From NCBI GenBank assembly GCA_023416955.1, contig JAEZGM010000018.1, positions 1-39,950 of the forward strand: a stretch of 39,950 nt of DNA. The letters are read 5' to 3'. The position numbers were made by a program, and so were the translations under genes. This DNA is from Bacillota bacterium. GTDB taxonomy: Bacteria > Bacillota > Clostridia > Oscillospirales > Acutalibacteraceae. The notes beneath the pieces are model-generated. The model saw only the letters and a list, made by a program, of their open reading frames with translations, was not told the origin of the DNA and searched no databases. Positions 1 to 6,228 of the stretch are shown here, piece by piece; the first letter of the stretch is position 1; every line of letters starts with the position of its first letter.

Positions 1-40
1 CGCTGTGAAAAGAGCTTCGTGAACACGAGGCTCCATATCT

Positions 41-125
41 GGAGGAGTTCCCGAGTGGCCAAAGGGGGCAGACTGTAAATCTGTTGCGTTTCGCTTCGAT
101 GGTCCGAATCCATCCTCCTCCACCA
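41..125 (+). tRNA. tRNA-Tyr (GTA anticodon)
   Basis: The acceptor arm GGAGGAG (41-47) pairs with CTCCTCC (115-121), followed by A and an encoded CCA (123-125). The anticodon stem 68-72/80-84 closes a 7-nt loop with anticodon GTA at 75-77. The long variable arm (type II tRNA) fits bacterial tRNA-Tyr. A terminator-like hairpin follows. The decayed mobile-element gene starting about 45 bp downstream is consistent with the tRNA 3' end having been an integration target, which is inference. Confidence 0.96.
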
Positions 126-137
126 AATGTGATAATT

Positions 138-165
138 AAGGACAAAAGCTTTTGCTTTTGTCCTT
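138..165. terminator. Hairpin terminator between tRNA-Tyr and relaxase remnant
   Basis: A perfect 12-bp stem (138-149 with 154-165) closes a TTTT loop. It sits 12 bp after the tRNA CCA end and could stop transcription from either side. The T-tract afterwards is weak. Confidence 0.6.
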
Positions 166-169
166 ATTG

Positions 170-851
170 TTATATAAGTATATATCTGATAAAGCTAAGC
201 CTTGCGATGACGTCAATCTTCTGCATGACTAAATCGCGCCAGGGCTTTTGCGTATCGTATCCCAGCGCGTCGGCGTCTTCGCGCCGCAGGGAGATGACAT
301 GAGTCCAAATGTTGCTCTTGCAATTTACAATTTCCTCCTGCGCCTTTTTAATATCCACTTCCGGCACAGAAGAAAAAAGACCGTGTTCTCCAACACGGTC
401 AACTCCGGGACGTTTTCCAACGTACTCGATTAAATTTTTCGCTTTTCCTAAATCCACTGCAAACCCTAAACCAAATTCAGCGGCGTGGGAAATTAATTCG
501 GATGCGTTTTCTATCGTGGGATTTCGCTTGAAGTCCTAATATTCCAGACTGTTCATTGCTTCGGGAAAACTCTTTCAGCAGATCGGTCAGAAGATCGATT
601 TGCTTATGTGTGGCCGGTTTCTCAGCGACTTCTTTTTTCAGCTTCATCGGATCAAGGTTCAGCGAAGCCACTTCCTCTCCGTTCAGCGAAAGCTGATCGG
701 GCATATTCAGAATAACGCTCTCTCTGGTACCGACATAATTGACCAGACTCATCGATGCGTCTTTTGTCATGACGTGTTTTCCGTCTGCTTTTTCCCCGGC
801 TTTCGCAATGTGAAAGTATCGGGCATTTAATATTAGTCTTGCGCCGGGCAT
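170..851 (-). pseudogene. MobP3-type conjugative relaxase, frameshifted and truncated
   Basis: Two consecutive minus-strand reading frames together read like the N-terminal part of a MobP3-type relaxase of Firmicutes integrative elements. The first (851-477) starts with ATG behind a clean AGGAGG and has the early LxxYVGTRE segment. The second (to 170) has the family segment YVGKRPGVDRVGEHGLF and then ISLRREDADALGYD. The frame changes once, near 525-530; the second frame continues naturally after that point but has a TAG just upstream of it. The HxH metal-binding region and everything C-terminal are missing: the family likeness ends near 190, close to the tRNA. I read it as the dead end of an excised or decayed integrative mobilizable element. 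Family assignment is by motif recognition. Confidence 0.8.
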
Positions 852-880
852 TTTAATTCCTCCTGGTATTTAATATAAAT

Positions 881-918
881 GCGCCTCTTTCATACACTTA
901 CATGCATGAAAGAGGCGC
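881..918 (-). terminator. Terminator hairpin after the bacteriocin-like operon
   Basis: A perfect 13-bp stem, GCGCCTCTTTCAT (881-893) with its complement at 906-918, has a 12-nt loop. It lies just past the stop of the small membrane gene on the minus strand. The run after it is A/T-rich rather than a strict U-tract, so efficiency is uncertain. Confidence 0.55.
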
Positions 919-942
919 AAATAAGACATAAATTTTACAACG

Positions 943-1188
943 TCAGCTTTTTATTGATGAAATTATAGCTAAGAACACTATCGGAAGGACAGTTACTATA
1001 TTCTTGATTTTAACTCGAGCAGTATCTTCTTTTTCATAATACAAATATATAGTATAAATAAGTGTCAAGATAATAGGAACAAATATATTAGCAATTATTA
1101 CGTTGTATAATACTAGAATCACATATGTAGAAAGAAGAACTACCATTCCTGTGTCTACACAGGCTAAAAACTGTGATATCTTTTTCAA
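943..1188 (-). CDS. Small three-helix membrane protein, possible immunity protein
   Basis: This 81-residue protein starts at a TTG with GGAGGG about 6 nt upstream. It has three hydrophobic stretches, roughly residues 14-28, 30-50 and 64-78, separated by a short charged segment (YYEKEDTARVKIK). It begins 23 bp after the stop of the bacteriocin-like secreted gene on the same strand, so the two form a small operon closed by the hairpin at 881-918. A secreted glycine-rich hydrophobic peptide followed by a very small membrane protein is the usual order of bacteriocin and immunity genes. That role is inference from size, topology and position. No family is recognised. Confidence 0.6.
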   Translation of the reverse strand: MKKISQFLACVDTGMVVLLSTYVILVLYNVIIANIFVPIILTLIYTIYLYYEKEDTARVKIKNIVTVLPIVFLAIISSIKS

Positions 1189-1211
1189 CTTAAACCCTCC
1201 GACTAAAGAGG

Positions 1212-1775
1212 TTACGGCATGTATAATGCTTTTACTGTGTGTGCGCTGTTATAAATATACATCGGACCGTATCCCGAAGCAAGAGACTCATTGGGAATAT
1301 AAATTGTAGTTGGAAGCATATCTGCGTATATCCATGTAATATTTGTAACAACGCCAACAATAACGCCAGCCGCTGCAGAAGCAACGGAATCCGTATAAAT
1401 TCCACCGAGTGCTAAAATTCCTCCAGCTATTACCCCAACGGCAAGTCCTGCCTTTATATCACCAGTAGTTAGACGAACATATAGTCCATAACCATTGCTG
1501 TCAATTGAACTTGCAAACAAATTAAAGCCTTATGTCGAATATAAAGATGGAAAAGCCACTTTAAAACATGTTACTGCTAAGGATTTGGGTATTACTCAAC
1601 AGGAGTTAAAAGATGTACGCAGAGGCATGGCAATGGTGTCTGTCAAGAAGTCCGATGGAACAAGGTTGTCTTTGTTTTCACTATGAATATTAGCTGCAAA
1701 GGCAGGAATACAAAATGTCACAGAAACTGCCAAGACTAAAATCATAGAAATGATTTTCTTTAGCGCATCTTTCAT
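1212..1775 (-). pseudogene. Secreted bacteriocin-like preprotein with inverted internal segment (OFF form)
   Basis: The 5' part (ATG at 1775, AGGAG about 9 nt upstream) encodes a strong Sec signal peptide ending CIPAFA|A. The 3' part (1514-1212) encodes a hydrophobic Gly/Ala-rich domain with motif AGLAVGVIAGGILALGG. Between them, 1522-1670 is open only on the plus strand (LKPYVEYKDGKATLKHV...). As it stands, translation from 1775 stops at a TGA after about 59 codons. If 1515-1677 is flipped at the AAACAAA/TTTGTTT repeats, both joints are exactly in frame. The gene then becomes 188 codons with no stop: signal peptide, charged propeptide-like region, hydrophobic domain. The architecture resembles small secreted bacteriocin-like precursors, but I do not recognise a named family. 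It could be a reversible switch or a one-off inversion. Confidence 0.75.
1515..1677. other. Inverted (possibly invertible) 163-bp segment within a gene
   Basis: The ends are AAACAAA (1515-1521) and TTTGTTT (1671-1677). Allowing one mismatch, the repeat extends to TGMAAACAAA on the outer side. The segment carries the sense codons of its host gene on the opposite strand, and flipping it restores the frame at both joints. No site-specific recombinase is encoded in the window, and a 7-10 bp repeat is short for an invertase site. Confidence 0.65.
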
Positions 1776-1888
1776 AATTTACACTCCTTTAATTTAAAAT
1801 AATGTGACTTTTTCCATGGTGGTATTTTATTTAACCCAACGGAATCACCCCCTTTTAATATTAGCAATTGGAATTTAAAACTGTTATA

Positions 1889-2107
1889 TCACCATATTTT
1901 TCCATTGTCAATATTGTTTTCTAAATAATTATTTTCGGATTCATTAATCGCTTCCATCATATCAATGGGACCGTTCGTTCGCTTTACGTCCTGTATTGAT
2001 TTTTGACGCAGCTTATCGTATTCAGATTTGTTAATATGTAAAACCGAGGCCAGCATTCTCGTGAACATATCCATTTCGACAGCTGATCTGAAATTATTTC
2101 TGGACAT
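1889..2107 (-). CDS. Doubtful 72-aa ORF, unknown function
   Basis: This is an open frame with ATG immediately after an in-frame TGA and no ribosome site upstream. It encodes a hydrophilic, mostly helical sequence ending in an Asn-rich tail. It directly follows the frameshifted dehydrogenase fragment on the same strand. It is therefore more likely the tail of a decayed gene than an independent protein. No family is recognised. Confidence 0.25.
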   Translation of the reverse strand: MSRNNFRSAVEMDMFTRMLASVLHINKSEYDKLRQKSIQDVKRTNGPIDMMEAINESENNYLENNIDNGKIW

Positions 2108-2108
2108 T

Positions 2109-2372
2109 CAGGTTGCAAGCGTATTAATCAGCCCCTCCATCTTTGAGCCAAATACACCGCATTGCAAAATCTATGCTTTCAAATTTATCTACGCTTTTAC
2201 CCACGCAGTTTTTCATTTGCTTTAAATCGCGAACATTACAAATTATAGGGAAAAGAGAATCGTTTTCTTTGCACAAACTGCTTAGGCTATCGGTTTTCAA
2301 ATCCAGAACTGTTACGTTATAACCATCCAATAAAAGCTGCTTTACCAGATAATAACCGAATGTCATTCTCAT
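2109..2372 (-). pseudogene. Short-chain dehydrogenase/reductase fragment
   Basis: The frame from 2372 reads GYYLVKQLLLDGYNVTVLDL and then an acidic stretch and FPIICNVRDL. This is the first beta-alpha-beta unit and the conserved (D/N)V position of an SDR Rossmann fold. The TGxxxGIG nucleotide-binding loop is absent from the start. Near 2160 the SDR-like sequence moves to the +1 frame (GVFGSKMEGLINTLAT, then TGA at 2108-2110), indicating a frameshift. The Ser-Tyr-Lys catalytic region is missing. It is a remnant about one third the length of a normal 250-aa SDR, next to other decayed accessory DNA. Confidence 0.6.
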
Positions 2373-2391
2373 TTTCTTTTCATTGAAACAT

Positions 2392-2420
2392 TTGCAATCA
2401 AAGTTTATTGGTGATAAAAT
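2392..2420 (+). promoter_or_regulatory. Sigma-A promoter of the MFS leader
   Basis: -35 TTGCAA (2392-2397), 17-bp spacer, -10 TAAAAT (2415-2420). This puts the transcript start near 2427, just ahead of the leader peptide ribosome site GGAGGG (2435-2440). Confidence 0.65.
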
Positions 2421-2450
2421 AGTATGTGTTCATCGGAGGGTATATAATAT

Positions 2451-2513
2451 ATGATTATATGCTGGATAAGATGGTGGGATACACCCACTTCTTATCCAGC
2501 TTTTTTGTTGTAA
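2451..2513 (+). CDS. Leader peptide of the MFS efflux gene (20 aa)
   Basis: ATG at 2451 lies 10 nt after GGAGGG and is followed by 20 codons reading MIICWIRWWDTPTSYPAFLL, then TAA at 2511. Its coding sequence is the terminator stem itself (2461-2500), so a ribosome slowed in the leader would stop that stem from forming. It is in a different frame from the efflux gene. This is the layout of ribosome-mediated attenuation used by many Firmicutes drug-efflux and ribosome-protection genes. The inducer cannot be read from sequence. Confidence 0.6.
   Translation: MIICWIRWWDTPTSYPAFLL
2461..2506 (+). terminator. Attenuator terminator ahead of the MFS gene
   Basis: GCTGGATAAG (2461-2470) pairs with CTTATCCAGC (2491-2500). 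An inner GTGGG/CCCAC helix follows, then TTTTTT (2501-2506). It lies between the promoter and the transporter start, inside the leader peptide ORF, so it acts as a conditional terminator. Confidence 0.75.
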
Positions 2514-2569
2514 CCGAACTAAGATTAATTACACTTAAAAAACGAGCAGAAAGGACTGTACTTAATATT

Positions 2570-3754
2570 TTGATTAAAAAGATTAATAGCACTAATGTAA
2601 AGCCGAACAAACTATGGTCAAGAGACTATATATTCTTAATGATTGCAAATTTCTTCCTGTTTTTTGCCGGTTGCTTACTTCTTCCTGTTTTACCGGTTTA
2701 CTTAAAGCAAAATAGTGTGAATGATTTTCAGATAGGCATAGTGGCCGCCGCTTTTTATGTGACATCTATGCTTATGCGAACTTTCACTTCCAGAGTGTCG
2801 GCCCGAATCGGGAAACAAGTGCTGCTTCTGCTCGCAATGCTTGTATTTATGTTCTCTATGATTGGATATTATCTGTTTTCCGGATTGACCATGATTATTA
2901 TTCTGAGGCTGGTTCAAGGCCTTGGATTCGGCGCTGCAACAACACTCTATGGTTCAACGGTTGCGAGTACCATTCCATATGAAAAAATGGGAGAAGGCAT
3001 GGGCTTTTTTGGATTGGGGATTTCTGTCGCGTATGTACTGGGCCCTTGCCTTGGTGCGGCAGCGGTTTCACAGCCATACTTTAAATGGGTATTTCTCATA
3101 GCTGCTTTGCTCGCTTTGACATCAATACTGTTGACTCATTTTATCAAGGCCGATCCTTCTGAACAGCCACTTGAAAAACAAAAAGAAAATAGTCATTGGC
3201 TGTCAGAAGTTATAGAACCGAAAGTTGCTTATGAGTCTTTTTTTATACTTTTGCTGGGTTTATTAATGAGTTCATGTGATACATATATCGTTTTGTATGC
3301 CAAACAAATGAATATCGAAAATATCTTTGTCTATTTTATCGTGACAACAATTGCGGAAATGTCTACAAGAATATTCTCGGGAAAACTATACGATAAGAAA
3401 GGTATGAATGTTCTGGTGATACCAGGAGCAATCGTCGGTCTCATCAGCTGTATTGTTGCAGCAAGCGCCACGAATTTACTGATAATCTGTATATTTGCAA
3501 TATTTTATGGAGCGTCCTTGGGTTTGATATTCCCCGTATTAGAAGCCAATGCGATGAAAAAAGTACCCCCTGAACGCAGGATAGCCGCGAACGCAACCTT
3601 TTATAATTTTCTAGATATAGGTTCAGGGCTGGGGCCCCTACTTTTCGGTGCCGCCGCACAGTTCACCGGATATTCAAATACTTTTTTCCTGTCAAGCTTA
3701 ATTTTTGTGATGATGCTGGTAATAATATCCATAAAGAAAATTATTCACAAGTGA
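2570..3754 (+). CDS. MFS multidrug-efflux-type transporter
   Basis: This is a Major Facilitator Superfamily protein of about 394 residues with 12 predicted membrane helices and a hydrophilic central loop after helix 6 (EQPLEKQKENSHW). The N-terminal half has the helix 2-3 loop feature (SARIGKQ) and the helix 5 PG-like region (VAYVLGPCLGAA) of drug:H+ antiporters. The frame is open back to 2426, but that region is the leader and terminator, so I place the start at TTG 2570. It lies 14 nt after AGAAAGGA; ATT 2567 is an alternative. The leader-peptide attenuator suggests induction by a translation inhibitor, so antibiotic export is a reasonable inference. The exact substrate is unknown. Confidence 0.85.
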   Translation: MIKKINSTNVKPNKLWSRDYIFLMIANFFLFFAGCLLLPVLPVYLKQNSVNDFQIGIVAAAFYVTSMLMRTFTSRVSARIGKQVLLLLAMLVFMFSMIGYYLFSGLTMIIILRLVQGLGFGAATTLYGSTVASTIPYEKMGEGMGFFGLGISVAYVLGPCLGAAAVSQPYFKWVFLIAALLALTSILLTHFIKADPSEQPLEKQKENSHWLSEVIEPKVAYESFFILLLGLLMSSCDTYIVLYAKQMNIENIFVYFIVTTIAEMSTRIFSGKLYDKKGMNVLVIPGAIVGLISCIVAASATNLLIICIFAIFYGASLGLIFPVLEANAMKKVPPERRIAANATFYNFLDIGSGLGPLLFGAAAQFTGYSNTFFLSSLIFVMMLVIISIKKIIHK

Positions 3755-3783
3755 AAATGTTACTTCCAAATTTGCTCATAATC

Positions 3784-3810
3784 TCCCCAGTAAATGGGGG
3801 TTTGCTTTAT
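3784..3810 (+). terminator. Terminator after the MFS gene
   Basis: A short G/C stem (TCCCC with GGGGG, 3784-3800) is followed by TTTGCTTTATTT. The stem is only about 5 bp, so confidence is moderate. Confidence 0.5.
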
Positions 3811-3926
3811 TTAATCTCCAAATGTTGATTTGATATGTTTTTTGATAAGTTCGACCGGGGTCAACCACCTCATATGTAACTAATCACTTTTTATAAACAT
3901 AACATAATACTGAGGAGATGAATAGA

Positions 3927-5786
3927 ATGTCTTTCCCAACTATACCAGATATTCATTTCTGCGGAGGTATTCTGAGAGAGGATCCCCTGAATCTACTGTT
4001 GGCTTCTATAGCTTTTGAAGAGCTCGGGCTAGCTCATGTAACAAATGCTGAAGCTGAAAAAATCCAATCGGTTTTAGGAACATTAGAGGGGCAGCGTGTT
4101 ACGACGCCTACTCTTAACGACTTGCTCAGGATAAATAATTCCGCAGGTAAAATACTTGAGGATGTCATAATGAAGGAAATGCTGCTGCAATTCAAGCTTG
4201 AAGCAGTCATTGAAGCTTTATCAGCTATCCCCGTCTGTGATCCATCTAATCCTGCAACAATACCAAAATATGTGGACCGCGTTCCCGTTCCTGCCGTGCT
4301 TGAACCCAAATTCCGTCAACCAGACGAAACCTTCTACGAGGTAACGATGAGACAAGTCAGGCAGAGGCTTCACAAATGCTTCCCTGAAACTACTGTATGG
4401 GGATATGAAGGCTCGTATCCAGGGCCAACTATTGAGGCGAGAAGGGGAGAGCGGGTAAGGGTCAGATGGGTCAACGACCTTCCTTCGACCCATTTACTTC
4501 CAGTAGATAAAACACTGCATGGTGCAGAGCCCCCTAATCCTGAAGTTCGTACGGTTGTACACCTGCATGATAGCGTAGTACCCCCTGACAGCGATGGACA
4601 TCCGGAAGCTTGGTTCAATAACGGCTTTTCTGAAGTTGGGCCTAAATGGGAACACGAGGTATATGAATACCCAAACGATCAACAAGCAACCACCTTGTGG
4701 TATCATGACCATGCGCTGGGCATAACACGATTGAATGTATATGCGGGTCTAGCCGCATTCTACCTGCTTCGTGATGAGGTGGAGGATTCACTTAATATTC
4801 CAAAGGGTAAGTTCGAGATTCCTCTGGTTATACAGGATCGATCCTTCAATGCGGATGGTTCGCTTTTCTACCCGGCGCAGCCAGACCCGCCTGTACCTGA
4901 TGTAAACCCATCGGTGGTTCCGGAGTTTTTCGGTAATACAATTCTGGTAAACGGAAAAGTATGGCCTTTTTTGAGGGTAGAGCCCAGAAAATACCGGTTC
5001 AGATTTTTAAACGGCTCACAAGCCAGATTCTATAATTTAAAGCTCGAGACAAACCAGCCTTTCTTTCAGATAGGTACTGACGGAGGTTTTTTAGAAAAAC
5101 CGGTAGAAGTAACAGAAATTTTGCTGGCTCCTGCCGAAAGGGCGGACGTTATCCTTGATTTTACAAACCATGAAAACGAATGCATTCTGCTTACTAATAG
5201 CGCAAATGCACCATTCCCTGCTGGTGATACAGCTGACCCGAACACAGTCGGACAGATCATGCAGTTCAGGGTGACTCTCCCATTATCAGAACCCGATACT
5301 ACAGTCATACCGCCGTTTTTGACAACGATCGAACGGTTGAATTCGGAAAAGTCCAGGGATCTTACTCTTGTAGAGGATACTGATGTTCCCTTCGGGCGTC
5401 TTCTCCTTCTGCTCAACGGCAAGATGTGGGATGATCCGGTATCCGAAAAACCGGTCCTCAATACCACTGAGATATGGCGGCTCATTAATCTGACTCCAGA
5501 CACACACCCCATCCATTTGCATCTGGTTCAGTTCCAGATCCTCGACAGGCAGCCGTTTGATGTTCCCCTCTATGAGTCGTCCGGCGTGCTTTCGTTTACA
5601 GATCCTGCAAGCCCCCCGGATCCCAATGAAAGCGGGTGGAAGGATACAGTGAGGGCGAACCCGGGTGAGGTCACCCGTATTATCGCCCGCTTTGGTCCGT
5701 ATGCAGGTGATTATGTATGGCACTGCCATATTCTCGAACATGAGGATCATGATATGATGAGACCCTTCACTGTAGAAACGATTTAA
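3927..5786 (+). CDS. CotA-like multicopper oxidase (laccase) with N-terminal spore-surface-like domain
   Basis: A multicopper oxidase of 619 residues, about 100 longer than Bacillus CotA. Copper motifs are in place: HLH (residues 212-214), WYHDHA (His 260/262), HPIHLH near 513 and WHCHILEHEDHDMM near 598-611 with the axial Met. The usual HLHG is HLHD here. Residues 1 to about 100 form a separate alpha-helical domain (FCGGILREDPLNLLLASIA..., then NAEAEKIQ and MLLQFKLE). This resembles helical domains of clostridial and bacillar spore-surface proteins, so it may anchor the enzyme to the coat or exosporium. The start is ATG 3927, 9 nt after GAGGAG; the in-frame ATG at 3918 abuts the ribosome site. 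It is a single-gene unit. Spore-coat expression is expected from family, not proven; a sigma-K-like CATATGTA lies at 3871. Confidence 0.9.
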   Translation: MSFPTIPDIHFCGGILREDPLNLLLASIAFEELGLAHVTNAEAEKIQSVLGTLEGQRVTTPTLNDLLRINNSAGKILEDVIMKEMLLQFKLEAVIEALSAIPVCDPSNPATIPKYVDRVPVPAVLEPKFRQPDETFYEVTMRQVRQRLHKCFPETTVWGYEGSYPGPTIEARRGERVRVRWVNDLPSTHLLPVDKTLHGAEPPNPEVRTVVHLHDSVVPPDSDGHPEAWFNNGFSEVGPKWEHEVYEYPNDQQATTLWYHDHALGITRLNVYAGLAAFYLLRDEVEDSLNIPKGKFEIPLVIQDRSFNADGSLFYPAQPDPPVPDVNPSVVPEFFGNTILVNGKVWPFLRVEPRKYRFRFLNGSQARFYNLKLETNQPFFQIGTDGGFLEKPVEVTEILLAPAERADVILDFTNHENECILLTNSANAPFPAGDTADPNTVGQIMQFRVTLPLSEPDTTVIPPFLTTIERLNSEKSRDLTLVEDTDVPFGRLLLLLNGKMWDDPVSEKPVLNTTEIWRLINLTPDTHPIHLHLVQFQILDRQPFDVPLYESSGVLSFTDPASPPDPNESGWKDTVRANPGEVTRIIARFGPYAGDYVWHCHILEHEDHDMMRPFTVETI

Positions 5787-5788
5787 AG

Positions 5789-5864
5789 ACAACCGGGGGA
5801 CGGTTTCTTTATCTTGTATGGCTTCACTGATCTTAAAGAAAAGACAAAAGAACCGTTCCCTTGT
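5789..5864. repeat. Imperfect palindrome (REP-like) downstream of laccase
   Basis: The arm at 5789-5815 (GACAACCGGGGGACGGTTTC onward) is mirrored by 5835-5864 (AAAAGAACCGTTCCCTTGT region) with a few bulges. The whole can fold into one long hairpin. It may act as the laccase terminator, but the G-rich composition and length are more like the REP/IS200-associated palindromes of Clostridia. Copy number cannot be judged here. Confidence 0.45.
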
Positions 5865-5948
5865 ATTCTTGCCTTTATTTCTAAATAATGGTGGAAGCAA
5901 TTACTAGGCCTTGTTTGTAAAATAAAAGTTGCATAAAACTGAAGAATT

Positions 5949-6133
5949 CTATAAACTGGAATACATGAGACGATATGAATTAAGCAACGAAGAATGAGTG
6001 GTTATGCTTTGGTTCGACTTTGCATCATCCACACGAACCAGATGGTTGAGCTTATCGTAAGTATAAGTTGTAACATTATTGTCCTTATCTGCACCTGTGC
6101 TGATGTTCCCGTTATTGTCAAGGTGTGATTTCT
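5949..6133 (-). pseudogene. RHS/YD-repeat protein fragment
   Basis: A minus-strand frame of about 60 codons without a start reads HLDNNGNIS, then TTYTYDKLNHLVRVDD, and stops at TAG 5949-5951. The (Y/H)DxxGN and YxYDxLNxL signatures are diagnostic of YD repeats in RHS or wall-associated toxins. An in-frame TAG lies at its upstream edge. It is an isolated scrap between the laccase and the sugar operon, evidence of a lost polymorphic-toxin-type gene. Confidence 0.7.
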
Positions 6134-6150
6134 ATTATGCTTTCGCCGAA

Positions 6151-6199
6151 AAAACAAAGTCTGTGCCCTTTTATTCAAATCGGGTACAAACTTTGTTTT
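6151..6199 (-). terminator. Terminator of the sugar (msm-like) operon
   Basis: An 18-bp stem (6151-6168 with 6182-6199, two G-U pairs) is followed on the minus strand by TTTTTT. It lies 30 bp after the stop of the GH36 gene, the last gene of the operon. Confidence 0.8.
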
Positions 6200-6228
6200 A
6201 TGGGACTCTCTTTTTCAGACTATAAAGT

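Noticed and set aside
1495..1686. Plus-strand 63-aa ORF as an independent gene
   Set aside because: It has no ribosome site and its codons are the missing middle part of the minus-strand secreted gene, restored in frame by inversion.
2426..2569. Longer N-terminus of the MFS transporter
   Set aside because: The region holds the promoter edge, the leader peptide and a terminator stem; MFS proteins do not carry such an extension.
5286..5900. 204-aa minus-strand ORF across the laccase 3' end
   Set aside because: It is antisense to conserved copper-binding motifs and has no ribosome site or family resemblance.
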